Shown: piece by piece, positions 1 to 19,900 of the stretch
How the letters are laid out: the number at the start of each line of letters is the position of its first letter
Position numbering within the stretch: the stretch's first letter is position 1
Source of the DNA: Pomacea canaliculata
Lineage: Eukaryota > Mollusca > Gastropoda > Architaenioglossa > Ampullariidae
Assembly: GCF_003073045.1 (NCBI RefSeq)
Contig: NC_037590.1
Span: forward strand, 36,572,751-36,636,750
Length of the DNA: 64,000 nucleotides
Direction: 5' to 3'
The notes under the pieces: generated by a model
Databases searched by the model: none
The model's input: the letters and a program-made list of their open reading frames with translations, nothing else
Told to the model about the DNA's origin: nothing
Position numbers and translations under genes: made by a program

Positions 1-631
1 TAAATGTTGATTACAGTGTGTAGAAGCTCATACTCATCACTTGACACAGGGACATTCAGGTAAAGCTTAAATTTGATGTGGAGAAAAAGTGTTGGAAAGA
101 TAATTTGCTGTTGCGGTATCTATATAAAATGCTTTTTTCAGCCAAGTCAGAACTAAAAGTGAAATACATAACTGTGTAAAGAAGAGTAATGGAACAAATA
201 AAAAATAAAATAATGGATAATAATGTGAAACTAAATATAAACTTTTGATGATTTTTCTATATTCAGTCTAGCATACTTTGCAGCAAAATTTGGTGATATG
301 CTAAGTTCTTAGATTGCTTTTGCTCATATTGTCTGGAAAAGTTTGTTTTTGTGGAATCAGCAAAATATATGTTTAATTAGCAGTAAATCTGGGTGCATAA
401 TGCATTAGAAAAACAGATGTAGTGGAACCATGTTTTAGCCAACTTGCAGGCTTGTTAAATGAAGTTTGGGTTTGGTTGGTTTTTTTTTTTTTGTTTTTTT
501 TTTTGTTTTTTTTTTGGTGAATTGCTGTTTAGTGTACACTCTAATTCCAGGAGCAGCATCAGATTAAGTATAAAGTAGACCTGCCTGTTTCTTACTTCAT
601 TCACCTCCTTGATTTTGTTGTTTTGCTGCAG
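1..631 (+). other. Intron of the PAPS synthase gene (window edge)
   Basis: AT-rich intron sequence upstream of the first visible exon, ending in a good polypyrimidine tract and acceptor (ttttgctgcag at 621-631). It contains a broken poly-T run at about 480-516. No coding exon for the missing N-terminus was found here. Confidence 0.8.
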
Positions 632-6527
<5,896 letters not shown>

Positions 6528-8400
6528 AGGCCATCAGACTGGCATGTGAAGGGGTCCCTTGTACCTCAGCAACACGCAGTATACTTCCCTGGGGAAGCAG
6601 AGGGACTAAATTAATGGTTGCTTGTTGGAACAAACAAAAGAGGGAACACTGTTTTAGCTAAATGTTGACATTATCATTATACCATGACCTTTAAAAGCTT
6701 ATCAGATAAATTCTCACTTTGAATCAAAAATCTTACTTTTTGCATGTTCTTGCTAACAAAATGTCTTTGTTTTGGCAACAACGTTGGCATGTCCAGGGCA
6801 AATGAACATATACCAATTTTGAGGAAAGCATTAAAAAAGATCTCATATAACTTCTTAAAGAAAATCATAGTTCTTAGCTAAGTCTTTTTCCTGTAAGATA
6901 ACCATTTGGTGTTAAGCATCTTTTGCCAAAACTGGAGAGAAATTTAGACCATCTTATGCCATACTGTCCAAACTTGTGGTTTGTCTTTGCCTTGTACTGC
7001 AACAGATACTGTGATCATTTCTCAGCATTTACTTTTTTATATTTAAAAATGATTCAGCATATTGCATAAACTTTACAAGCTTTAAAGTAAATTATTTTTA
7101 TTCCTTACATTTTTAAAATGCTTGTGCCTGATCTTTATTTCGACGTTTCTCCCTTCTTTTAATTTGACAAAAATGAAATATAAAGAAATAAGATTAAGTA
7201 AGATCTCGGGTTTTTTTCTTTCTCACAGCTCAGCAATTTCTGTTTGGTCATAAATGAGTTAAACGTGATAAGAGTTGGAGATTTTCAAGTCTTAGCTGTA
7301 CTCAGATTTTATTAAGTTAATGGTCAAGTGCACACTGTAAACTTTTTAACCATGCAATGCAAAGATGAAATTCAGATAACCTGTTACATTACCTAAAGTA
7401 ATGTTGGACATAATTTTATATCCTGACAGTAATGGATGGTGTTAAACCTGTGATAGTGATTATGAGGTCCATTACTGCACCTGCTTTTCAAATTACCATT
7501 GTTACTTAGTAAGACTATCTACTGTGCTATGAATATAAAGACTTCATGAAGAGTTTTAAGGGCTTAAACAAGGTATTAGAGTATTTTATGTGCAAATGTA
7601 TGTATGTGCAAGCGCGTGTTTGTGTTTAAGAGGAGGCAAGCAGGATGCATGGAGGGAGAACTTGGAACTTTGTTGGTGGACAGTAGTCCTTTGAGAGATG
7701 GGTTGGTGGGGAGGCTGGTGAACATGGATGTGTGCAACGGGAGGCAGGTGAACATGGATGTGTGCAACACTATAGTCGTCACTCACATTAAAAGACTGTA
7801 GAGTTATCAATATTAATGAGGATACAATTTTTGTAAAACCTTCATGCACATAAACTTCCACATACAAGTGCTGCCTCCTCCATATAAAAGAGCATCAAAA
7901 AAACATTTTTGAAATGTTAATTACCTGTTTATTTTTTTTATTATTCCCAGGAAAACTTTTTGTGAAGTCTATTTTTCATTGCCCAGGAAGTAATGTACAT
8001 ATGAAAATACTCCCTGTATATTGTGTTTCTAGGATTAGAAATACCATGGAATAAAGGTTATTTCAAGAAAAGATTAGAGGTTTGGAGAGAAAGTGGGAAA
8101 TATTACAATTTATATTTAAAAATGCTTTTGTTAGTTTTTCCCTTGCCTGTCCATTTTCTGGTACACAAAAGCCATGCTTCAGTGATAATGATTTTTAAGG
8201 GACTACAAACTGGTACTGTTGCAGAATAAAGCAAACAGAATGTAATTTTGTGGCAACTTGTTAAATGTGAGTGAGTGTCGGAGATGAGACAGCAAATGTG
8301 GCATGTCAGAGTTTACTTGCTGTCAGTACTAAAGCTAAATTGCATACCCACATTTTTCCTCATCACAAGACGACAAAAGTGACAATAAACAAAAAATGAA
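6528..8400 (+). other. Probable 3' UTR of PAPS synthase
   Basis: No ORF of interest follows the stop codon. Candidate polyadenylation hexamers AATAAA lie at 8050-8055, 8225-8230 and 8384-8389; which is used cannot be told from sequence. A direct duplication of about 30 bp (gaacatggatgtgtgcaac in each unit) lies at 7712-7769. Confidence 0.4.
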
Positions 8401-8775
8401 TTTATTCCTGTGCAAAATTTGTTCTCTAAATATACAATATTTTGATGCATATGTGGTTTGAAAATTTGTAGAACAATATTTGCAAGATCAGAATATCTAA
8501 AATAAATGTGTTGGTAAAATAGCTAGAAATACAAAGTTTTGAAATTAGATATATGCTCACAGTCGTTTACAGGTAAGTTGAGGCACCTACTCCAAAAATT
8601 AAAATCTGTTATGAATATGAATTTTTTTAAAACCATAGTGTTAAAATACCATATTTTCAGCACATAAAAAAATGCTTTTGGGTACCTACAATGAAAGATT
8701 TCACTTTTGATCGAGAGATACAAAAATGCATACACACAATACCATGTCATATACCAAAACTTTTGGTGTCTTTAT

Positions 8776-8830
8776 AACAATGATCAACTTTATTGGTCCC
8801 AGCAGGCAATTGAAACATGGGAAGGTGCTC
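8776..8830 (-). repeat. Possible retroposon 3' end
   Basis: On the minus strand this reads CCTGCTGGGACCAATAAAG then TTGATC, like the terminal segment of a non-LTR element. Short and without a recognisable body, so this is weak. Confidence 0.25.
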
Positions 8831-9069
8831 TTGTTACAGTAAGCTAAAAATAAAAGTAGAACAAGTTCACTAGAGACGGTGATCTAAAGAATGACGTTTG
8901 AACTTCTTGAGATACAGTGTTTTGTATTCAAGCTCTGATGTGAAAAACAGCAATTGCAGAAATTCAAGTTTAAAGATTTAAGCTCAAAAGACATTTTGTC
9001 AGATCACTTTAAAAAACAGTTTTTAGTGTTTATATGCTAGACTGGGCATCCTACCATATAATTTAGGTC

Positions 9070-10245
9070 AATTCTAGTATACCAGGACCATACATTTCAC
9101 CCTCACAGCTTTCTTGGTTGGCAACTATTAGCATTTTTGTCTGCACATGTTCTTGTCTTTGCCTCTCTGATGCAGGGATGGTTGCACGATCTGCTTTCCT
9201 ACATATCTTTTCTTATTTTTTCTTTTGGTTGACTTTCAAAATAATTGATGGAATAACATCGAAGATGTTTCATCATCTGGGAGAGGTGAGCTGAGCCTTG
9301 ACTGAGCTGTGACATAGTTGATTTGACATACAGTATGTGGCACCCACAAATGTTGTCTTTGGACATCTAGCCCAGATGGTGGCATTTCATTGGCATTTTG
9401 AGTTCAACCATGATGCATTCTCTTCAGATGATTGGGGGTCTGATATCCTTTCATACATGGGGCAAATGGCACGAGCAACTTCATATGCAAGAGTGTGTAT
9501 TTTTTTTCTTAAGCTTTCCTGGTGCCTTGCCTTTGGCTGCCGCTTTGTTACAAAAACACCAAGACTTTGGGTCATCAGGACATCTCAGATGATGCAGATT
9601 TTCATCTGTTGACATGCAGTGTAACAGCTCAGCCAGCCAAGATAGCTCTCCTCAGGATTTCTTAAGTGCTTTTTGATGGCAATGTTGTAGTACTTTACAA
9701 TAGTACTTAGAAGGCATTTTCAGTCAATCCTCCATATTCTCCTAAGAGCTGCCCCCATTCTTTTATGACAATAATTGACACATTCTAACTTCTCTATTGT
9801 GGTGTCACCATAAACCTTTGCATTTGTTGCTGCTGAGTGGGCGGTAGAGTCTCCGTCTGAGACCATACATGCATACCCAATGTTGTTTTTCTAGTGACCT
9901 GCTCCACAATATTAGAGAAAATTCTATCTCCATTGCCTTTGAAGAACCATCATAATTTACCACGTAGACTTGTGTTGTTTCTCCCATTCTTTTCTCTCAT
10001 TTCAGTCATGTTTTTTACTTTGGTGCTGGCATATCCAAAGCAATTCTTGGAAAAAACTTCATAATCTAGTAATAGCCCCATCAAAACTTCTCTATTACTA
10101 CACCGTGACCCTCTTGTGCCAAATACCATTAAAGGAAACCATATCATCAAGAGAAGACGCATTGCTGGAAACATCATTTTCATTAGCATCATCATTTTCC
10201 TCATCATTGGAATTAAACTGTCTGGCTGCTTTCTGTAAAAAATAA
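9070..10245 (-). pseudogene. Decayed Mutator-like transposase
   Basis: Reading the minus strand and allowing frame changes and stops, the conserved blocks of the Mutator-like transposase family common in invertebrate genomes appear in the right order: an acidic stretch then SFNGIWHKR (about 10100-10130), LLDYEVFSKNCFG (about 10030-10075), YDGSSKAME (about 9928-9958) followed by WSRSLEK, then VARAICPMYERISD (about 9430-9480), TQNANE (NANE codons at 9386-9397), and a terminal EGEMYGPGIL (about 9075-9105). At least two frame changes and several stops interrupt it, so it cannot make protein. No terminal inverted repeats or target-site duplication were identified. It fills most of the gap between the PAPSS and WIPI3 genes. 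Confidence 0.75.
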
Positions 10246-10720
10246 AGGAAATAATATTTATGCAGTACAAACTCTTTACACAATAAGCACAGCCTTCAAC
10301 TCCTTTACTATGAATAAACATGTACAACTTTGTAACAAAATTATGATGTCAGCTTGACACAGATGCACACTCATTTTTGACAATTGTTTGTCATTTCTAA
10401 TTATACCAACTTATTTTACTTTAACAGCAGTCAGCATGATATTGCTGAAGCTTAAAAAAAAGCATATTTGATCTTTAAATATACTATAATCAGCAAATGG
10501 TATCCAGTTACCTTTTATGGCATTTGCCATGGGGGGAAAAAAACCTGATGGAATTGCAGTTTTAATGTATAATGATTGCCCATGGCTGATTTACAGGACC
10601 ATCCTTTTTAAAGCTCTTAGCCAAAACATACACAAAAAAAAACTCGAAATGCGTACTTACACATGAAAAGACTTGTGAGAATCTTTCGTCTGTCGGTTTG
10701 TTTTACTAGCATAAACTCAC

Positions 10721-10894
10721 CATTTCTACAAATGATAAGAAATTTTCGGGAAGACCACAAACTTCTATGATTTCTCTACTCGTAGTTTTCCCGCGCGGAA
10801 ATCTCCTATCTAGAGATTGTAGAAGTTTGAGTATTTGCCAAATGGGGAAAACTGCTACTTCGTACTTCCGGTAATGGGACAGAATCCTTGACAT
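10721..10894 (-). CDS. Uncharacterised ORF divergent from WIPI3 (possible first exon)
   Basis: A 58-codon ORF starts with ATG at 10894-10892, only 16 bp from the WIPI3 start codon on the other strand, and ends at a good donor (ATG|GTGAGT). The peptide starts MSRILSHYRKYEVAVF and includes RFPRGKTTSREI and LPENFLSFVEM. I do not recognise it. The nearest in-frame acceptor (10233) would join it to the Mutator relic, which is probably coincidental. It may be a real small gene whose later exons I could not find, a divergent promoter transcript, or a chance ORF in the WIPI3 5' region. Confidence 0.25.
10787..10871. promoter_or_regulatory. Candidate WIPI3 promoter elements (E2F-like, ETS-like)
   Basis: TTTCCCGCGCGGAAA at 10787-10801 contains an E2F-type core on both strands, and ACTTCCGG at 10864-10871 is an ETS-type site. 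Both lie within 125 bp upstream of the WIPI3 start codon in a locally CpG-containing patch of otherwise AT-rich DNA. Assigned by consensus match only. Confidence 0.35.
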
Positions 10895-10910
10895 ATGAGT
10901 TTCTGTGAAT

Positions 10911-13900
10911 ATGGATTTAGGACCTGCAAACCCATATAATAACGGCTTATTATATTGTGGCTGGAATCAAGATCAAGGTAATTATTGATATGAATCCGGC
11001 TAATAGATATGATGAAATGAGCTAGTAAATTCTAACACACTGCAGTGGTAACATAAGCACAACAACGTAGATTATCATCAGATTTTTTTTTTTAATAAAA
11101 GGCTTGTGACACACCTCCCACTTAACAATGATTTGGTTGAGCGTTTTTATGATTAGATAGAAACATAATGCTGGGATGAAACTCACTAAATATTCGTTAT
11201 AACACTGTTCTTTTCAAAATAATTATGAACTTATTCAAAACCTTCAGTCACTCGCTATCAGGTGTGATCGCATTATTTATTATCAATCGGATGTGAGGAA
11301 GTTTTCCAGGAATATTTCGTAGGCAAGATATCAAATAAAATAGACAGCTTTAGCTAAAGAGTTGAAACATAGTATGTGGAAAATATCAGACGCTGTAAGG
11401 GCCAAACAAATATAACATTTTCTTTTTAATGTTAGCCACGTGCTTTTTCATCTAATTAAATAAATAGTTTACACATATGGCTTCTTTGCAAGGAAACAAG
11501 ATTTAGACTCGATCGCGTTTGACGAGCCACTTAAATAAGCTTAAAATGTTTTTGTTAACTTCAGATTTGTCTAACTTTGATTGAATTTTCCCATGCTGAA
11601 ATAATATCTAATTAATGATTGTTTTACTTAGCAGTACTTATTTTGTTTTAGTGTGTTCCTAAATATCACCCTATAAATCTCACATCATGAATTTTGTTTT
11701 TGTTGATAAAAAAATTAGATCACAAGCTGCAGTGACTTTTATAAACAATCTGAATTTGAATTACATGTGATGTAATATATAATCATTGATAAATAATTTT
11801 TAAATCAAATAATTCACCCATTTTAAGCTCTTATACTGTTTGAAAACATTACCACCATTCTGACTTATTCGTTCATGATTTTATCATATATCAAGAAGAA
11901 AAGTTCCTCATATTGTGGTTCTTGACAGAACGAAGCAGTTAGCAGGTCAAAACAGCTTACAGTAATCTCTCGTTTATCGTGTTTATCACTAATAACAGTC
12001 TTTGAAGGCATATCTGCACAAATAATAAAAAGTAGGAAATATCTGTACACAAATGTTTTATGTAAGAAGGAGAAGTATACACTGATGCTGCTTCTAATAC
12101 ATGTTGTACAATTCATTACTCGATTCAACATATATCAGACTAGTATATTTGTCCAGTTTGGCTTTTTATATGGTGGTATATTATCTTCGTCTTTCTTCCC
12201 TTCTGTTGCTGAGAATGACATAAAAATAGAAATGTGTGGCCTATTTCAGCTGATTTGTAATGGTACAAAGAAACAAAGGTTACCAATGTTGTCATTTTCT
12301 CTACAGACAAGGACTTTGTATCGCTATATTTACAAGCATTTCTCACAAACACTCGGTTCTTTTCAGTCAGTTTAAGACATTTACTAGTCACTGTCATCGA
12401 CACTGACCTTGCTGCCTTCTCAAATACTATTTGCCAAAAAAAACCTGAAAATCACAGAAATATATCAAATGGATTTTAATAGAACATAATACTTTATATA
12501 CCACACACTCAAAATGCAGCACATTTCAGCTTTTCGTCAATAGCGCAATGTGAAAAGATGTTAAATTGTCCTCCTCCGATTCTTGGGAAAAACCTGCGTG
12601 TGTACTACAAGTTGGTTTGCACATGAGCACAAGTGGATTTTCCTAGGTGTTCCCTCAGGGTTTGAGTGTCAAGGCCACGTATGCAAATGTTGATGGCCCA
12701 AGAGCTGCGCTGCGGTGAAATGGGTGACACAGCTCACATGCATGGCGCTCGCCTGGCGACCAGTCAGCTCTCAGGAGGTTAGAGATTTAGTGATGCAGAA
12801 AATGCCGGCGAGATGAAACTTCAGCCCCAGAATGACAACTTCCTATCTCATGGAGGCACACATATTTAGATTGATATAAATATATATTTATGGGTAATAA
12901 CATTAGATATTTGATATTCATAAATATATTATTACACTTACTGTGCATTATTGCAGTGTTTATGTGTTAATAGAAAGTTTTTTTTTCTCCCCACCATCTA
13001 TTTTCCAGTTTCCTTCTGGTTTCTCAACCCTTAACCCTCTTACCGAAATCATTTTACTGTCATCATTATTGTAGTAATCTTTTTTCTCTTTGTCAGCACC
13101 TTCTCAGTTATAATGATTATAATCTTTTCAGGATGTTTTGCTTGTGGTATGGAGAATGGTTTCAGAGTCTATAACTCAGATCCACTGAAAGAAAAAGAAA
13201 GACAAGGTAATTTTTTTCTTAACTCATCAACTTACACCACCAGAGTTCATTAATTGGAGAAACCATAAAAACCAAGCAAATAACATTACCTGCCATATTT
13301 GGTAGTGTCATTTTCTTTTTCTGATTATGAACTGATGAAATGGGTGAAGATGATTAAAAAAAAAAAAAAAACAAGGAAAAAAATGTGTGTGGTTGAAGTT
13401 CTGCTTTGAGGGAATTTAAAATAAATGTTTTTCAGAAAATTGTCTTAAAACCGCTGATATCTTCAAAGAGAATGTAAAATAATATAATGAATTGTAACAT
13501 GTACCTGTTCAACTAGTCTGTCTGATGCAGTGCAGCTCAAGTTAATGAGCAGCCACATAAAGGAAGACAAATGTCTTCAAATACTTTTACTTCAAGATTA
13601 AAAGTAAAAGTTTGTGTCAATGTAAAATAAAAAGTAAATTTAAAGAACTCGCTTATTATAACAACTAAATATGGATATCTGAGTATAAGCATATGTGTTA
13701 AAAATGGTTACTGGCAGCAGTAGCCCACAGAAGCATAACTTGTAAATGATCAATTGAGCTGCCATTTAATGATTTGAGACACTCATGCCAGCACACACAT
13801 GCATATACACAAACATAAACACATATGAAAGAAAAATAACAGAAAGTTTTACTTCTGCTTGTCTATTCATGGAGACTGGCTTTACTTGTTCCATCTCTTC

Positions 13901-16900
13901 TGGGCATTTATGGTGTACACTCTTTGGCTACATCATAGACATATAGTACATAGGTGTGTGACAGACTTATAAAAGGAAAAAGCAAATTAATAATTATGTT
14001 AACTGAATCATTTTCAAGAATAACGATATCCATTAGCCCATAAAGGAAGCAGATTTGACAGGATGTTGTGACATTTCCCATTATAGCACACTAACCACCC
14101 TTCCTGCATAAAGATGACAATGACCAGCAGTTCAAAGATCAAGTATCAGACTGCAAAGGCTAGTGCCTATTAAATGCAATATTATAGTTGGTTTTCATCC
14201 CACGAGTATTGTTCATTTATCTCTACCTGATGTGTGACTATTTAAGTCTACTTCTTGCAGAAATAGACAATCAGGGAACCTCATTCCTTTTGGATTTACC
14301 AAATAAATGCACTGTCATGATGGATTCAGATAGGAACAGTTGATTTCTGCTTATTTTATGCATTTTTTATGTTTATTGCTCATAGTTCATTTTTAAATAT
14401 ATTTTTTAAAATATAGGAATTTTTGTGCATTCCAAGGCTATGAGCTCAATATTGTCTCTGTGCCTTGCATCTAACTGAAGTTATCACACAACCTTTTGAT
14501 TACTCCTCATTAAGGCAGTAGCAGTCAAAATTATGCAGTAGATAGTCAGCATCCAGTGAGTTACAGGAGAAGAACAGTGGTGAATAAACTTGAGAATAAC
14601 ACATGAAATGTGTGAGAATTGAAGCTGCTAATGATTGGTAACATACCATTTTACAAACTAAGAAGAGTATGGCATCTACAAAAAGAAAATGTTTGGGTCT
14701 TGTCTTTTGCTGTGGAGGATCTTATAAATTTCTTTAATGTTTATTTTATCCACTGTAAGGTATTAGTAGCAGTCCTAAATTTTAAATATCTATTGTGCAG
14801 AGCAATTTTTGGCAGATTTTGCCATCAATACATGAGGGCACCCATTGTCTCTCTTTTACGTGAAAAGAACAATGTCTTTTATTGCTGCACTAAGCTGAGG
14901 AGAGATAATAAGATCAAAAGGGAAGGGAGACCATCAAGAGTACAGTGTAAACCTAGACATTTAAACTCTTAGGATAGCCAAAGTACAAAGACCTTGAAGC
15001 AGCAGTAGCACTTCATCACACATGCATCATTGCTGGAGTAAGTGTTGCACCTTTCTGCTTCACTGATTAAAACACATTAAGTACTTGTCAAGAGGTATGC
15101 TTGAAGTTGACATTAAAATCAACAGTTGCAAGAGCTTGTAGGAGAAATCCTTCCCAGGCAACACTGGGTGTCCCTGCTAGTTTCTGATGTTTGACAGCCT
15201 AGTGTTCAATAATTGACATTTACAACTGTTTTCTGCTTCTTTGAGTATTTAGCAGTCATGGCATTTATGCTATTAAGATTTGGATCAGCGCCTTTTGTAA
15301 TCAGCTTCTTTGTCATTTATGAAAGGATTTTTTTTTAACCTACTGAGAACAAAAATAAAACGTAAAAGAAAACTTGTCCATATTGCAATTCAAAACACTT
15401 CCACAAATTCATAAAACAGTAAGGTGACTGACTGCTCAGGCATAGTAATCATAGTAGACACCAGATGGCTTGCCAAGTTTCCTGCTAAAAAAATGTGGAA
15501 ACTAGAAGGAAATTTGCAAGGACAAAAGTTATGGCAACAAAGCCTACAGCTAGTTTGTCAAAATGGTATGCAAACCCTTTGCACACATAACTATCTTAGA
15601 CTTCACTGCCCCAGAACCTAAATTATGAATTTTTAAATAGAATTGTGCTTTTGTTTTTAATATCATATCATTTCTAGACTTTGCAGATGGCGGGATTGGA
15701 CACATTGAGATGCTGTTCAGATGTAATTATCTGGCTTTGGTTGGAGGTGGCAAAAATCCCAAATATCCACCAAACAAAGGTAAGTTAACTTCAAGGAGAA
15801 AGCACATCAGAAAGAATGTTTATTCTAAAATAAATTGTTTGAAATAAGTTGTTAAATTTTAATTGTGTTTACAGTTTTAAAAAAATTTGAGGCATTGTTT
15901 ATTGATATTCTTAGCATTTAAATATCATCTCACAGCTACATCGCCCCAACATCAAAAGTCAAATTAGTCATTCATCCCATGACTGATACCTGTCATTGGC
16001 ATTGATAGACACAGCAGCTGACAATGCTTACCACTCATTCTTGTTTTTAGCAATAGCGAGCAGATCCTGCATAAAACAACCAGTACAGTCTTTGATGTTT
16101 GGAAGCCAGTTCTTTCCTCTGGCCACCATGGCATCAACCACCCTTTACTTTGATACTTAAGATACTTTGAAGGACAGTCTTCGACAGGATATTGTGCTAG
16201 GTTATATGGCTAAACCAGACCAACTTATGTCACGACTGTTGCAAGTAGAGGCTCCTGGTGTCCTGCAAGTGTGGCAACCTTAATTTGTACAAAGTTATTG
16301 GTATTATGATCTCTTTATGAGATCCAGAGCATCCTCCTCAGGCATTTGTTCTTAAATACATTGTTTCTTATCTCCATACCAACAAGCAGAAGAGTCCACA
16401 TTTCACATCCATAAAGCAGGATCTGTACTACAAGAGACTTTTACAGATTATACTTTATAGTAAACTTGATGTTATGGCTATATCAGACCATGTCATTGCC
16501 ACTGTTGCTGTTGCGATCATGATGTGGATATCTGTTGTGGAGCTGCTGTCATTGAAGACGGTAGCTCCCAACTCTTCAATGACAGCAGCTCCCAAGTCTT
16601 TTAAAACTATCTCTTTGAGCCATACTCCATTCATCTGTTCTTTAACACCGTCAGTAATTATGACTTTGCTCCTTAGCACTGCTGGTCTCTATTTCATATG
16701 CGTTTGAATTGTCTGTCCGTCTGTTGGTAAGTTCTTGCAATTATTACCTGCTACCTGTTCCTGCTAACAGATCTATGTCGTCTGCAAAGCATAGGTTGTA
16801 ATTCAGCCTTAAACCAACATAAATAGAAGTGTAGTAGTTTTTAGTGTACACACCAACAGAAATAGAAGTGTGGTAGTTGAGGAGGGTTTCATGCATACTG

Positions 16901-19900
16901 TTCTCCAAGATGTTGAATCAACCTAAGCGCAAAAGAAGAATCAATTGCTGATGACACAAGTAGGTATTAGCTTTAAGTAATGCAATCAAACAAATTCTGC
17001 CACCATGTCACTAAACAGAAAAGGCCTCAGAGAACTTGTAAGGCACATAAACGCAATTTTCTCTTAATAATCTTTTTTAAAGCTTTATTGTTATTGATTC
17101 TTTACTTTGGAAGTTTGTATCAAATGTAAATGCAGATGTTTGGTCAACATCAAATAGATGTCGCTTCTTATAATAATTATAATGGTGTGAACTTATAATG
17201 CACAGCATCATGACCAAGATAGGTCGTTCTCTCGACTAAATGAAAGATAACAGCCGGTAGAGAGTGAGGTATGTATAGGAACAGGGAACAACATAAAGAT
17301 GAGGTACAAGAGTAGAATGTAAAGCAGTAGGTGAAGGTGTGAAGGCATATAAACAGTGTAAGATGGAGACATGACTAACAGTGTTGCCAGGGAGTTAATT
17401 TATTTTTGCGCATTCATTTATTGTGGCGTGGATTGATTCAAGTTTTGGTATTGGGATGATGTAGCTGGAGCGATATTGTTTTGGGTTGAAATTGCTGTCC
17501 CACTCCTCACAGTTTATTGTTGTCTGTAAATGAACTTGAATTTATAGGTGGTTGAAGTCATTTTGTGGAATGAAAGCAAACTCTCAATTGCAACCTGATT
17601 TGGGATTTTAGCAAGTCTTAATAAGGAGATTTTACAGTATATGTTTATATATTTATTTTGTGATATTCTTCAGAGTGAATAAGGACTGATTAAAATAGTT
17701 CCACCTCCTTTTAAAATATGAAGTACTTTTGACAAAATTTACCACATATATTCTGATGTTTTGTTCAGTCATGGTCTGGGATGACTTGAAAAAGAAGCAT
17801 GTGATAGAGTTGGAGTTCTCCTCAGATGTCAGAAGTGTTCGTTTACGACGGGACAGGTATGAACTAATATCAGCTCATAAGCATGTCAGCCACAAGTGCA
17901 TTATCCGTTCTGTTCATTTTGTATGTCTGATCTCAGTCCAGTTTCTTTCAGCAATCCAAATATAAAGATCCTCTCATAAGTATTTTAATTTTTTTTTTCT
18001 CCTGTGCAGCATGCGTTAAAAGCTGAAGATTTCACACTTGGAAGAGTTACAAAATGTTTTATAGGAAACAAATAGCACCAATAATGCATATTTTTTGTCA
18101 ATGAGGTTTTTCCATACTGTTAGTGTTTCAGCAGTCAAATCTCATGATTATTGTAAGAAAATGTGAGCATATTGGCTTTCAGTTTCTACACAAAAATTCT
18201 TTGTGTTGACTATCCCACAATTATTAGCAGGCTTAAAGAAGGATATGAGTGGGTACAAGATAGTCTCTGAGTTCATACACATCTGTCATTTTTTAAGTGA
18301 AATGCATTTCTGTTAAATCATCTTAAAAGCATTAGGCAGAATTGTAATAATCAAAAATTTTCAACATTATTTGAATCTGCATTTTTATGCATTTTATCTG
18401 TATGATCTAATTCATTTTATGGTAAATGGGTTTCAGAATTGTTGTGGTGTTGGATACCATGATTAAAGTCTACACATTTACACAAAACCCACAGCAGTTG
18501 CATGTGTTTGAAACAGGCAGCAATCCAAAAGGTATAACATTAAACGTTTGACATTACTAGCAAACGAAAGAGTTCCAAATGTAAAATTCTTGAAAATGGC
18601 TGAAGCTTAAGTATACTACATTAAATGCAACAAAAAATTATTTATTATTAAGGAGCTACATTTAGAAAATCTCTGATAGTAACTATCAGTGACTATTGCT
18701 ATTTTCATAGTATTAAAATAATGAAGTTAGTGTATAGATTCTTTGGAATAATCTGCGAGAAGATCTAATATTAATGATAATATTTCATTTTAGAAAACTG
18801 GTGGATACGATTTATGTTGCATTTGCATATTGTGTTCAAGAACAATTTTTGTGTGTGACTCCAGGCCTGTGTGTCATGTGCCCAAACAGCAACAACTCCC
18901 TTCTTTCCTTCCCTGGTCGCAAGCTTGGTCATGTTCAGATCGTAGATTTAGCAGACACAGAGAAATCACCTTTAGACATTGCCGCCCACGAGGCAAACCT
19001 CTCGTGCATGGCCATGAACCTGCCAGGGTCCCGCCTGGCCACAGCATCTGAGAAGGTATCAGGGAAAAAAGTATTCACTTGAAGTACACAAAACATTTTC
19101 TTAAGAAACATTGTGTGCTTTACTGTATTTCTTGCATTTTCATTGTAGTTTACAGCTTTTGTTCATTCTCTTTCTTTTTTTTTTTTCCTGCAATCCATCT
19201 TGTCATATATCACAATGTCAGTCTGGTAGCTGCGGTGAAGGCTGTGGTCATCCTCAGCAAATCTCTGTTGGTCCTCAGAGCTTCTCCCTTAGCTCCACTA
19301 CCTCCAGCCAGGCAGCATATCATAGGTTGTCAGATCTTGGGCTTATCTGCAGGATGAGCTCTGGTGTTTGAGTTTCCATTCTACAGAAGCATTCACTCGT
19401 AAGGGTCATCAACAACTTGTGCAGGTATGAGTCCACAGTGACTAGTTTCTAATCTGAAGATGATGACCTGGTCCTGCCTGCCAAGGCAGCTGGAAGTTGT
19501 CAGTGTCTGGACCCAGTTTTAACTTCTTTCTCCAGGCAGAGTGGAATCTGCTTTAGAAGATATAATTTGCCTTGGTATATGGAATTGGATGGTCTACTTG
19601 TTTAAGAATGCTGGCTCTTTGGACAGTTTGTCTGCCTGCTCATTTCCATGTACATCACATTTGTAAGGGAACCACTGTAGAGTTAGAGTCATTCTGGAGC
19701 TAAGAATGGTCAGCTTACTTCTGCTACCTACAGTAGCTGGCTGGAGGCTCTGAAAGATGTGCTCTGCTGTTGGTCAGGCCCTCATTGGAGTTAAAGGTGT
19801 TGGTTGCCTCCACAAGGGCAATGGCTTCTACACTGAAAGTGATTGAGTGCAGTCCAGTTGAAATAAATGTGCTGAGGTGTCTGCTGTCTGGGAAGCTAAT

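Noticed and set aside
7576..7867. Repetitive ORF on the minus strand with repeated HIHVH-like residues
   Set aside because: Produced by a short direct DNA duplication in the PAPSS 3' UTR.
10098..10283. ORF that could be a second exon for the divergent ORF at 10721-10894
   Set aside because: Its residues (SFNGIWHKR and the acidic run before it) belong to the Mutator-like transposase relic. The matching phase to the 10721 donor is probably coincidental.
14619..14972. 117-codon ORF in a WIPI3 intron
   Set aside because: AT-rich, no recognisable domain, lies inside a well-defined intron.
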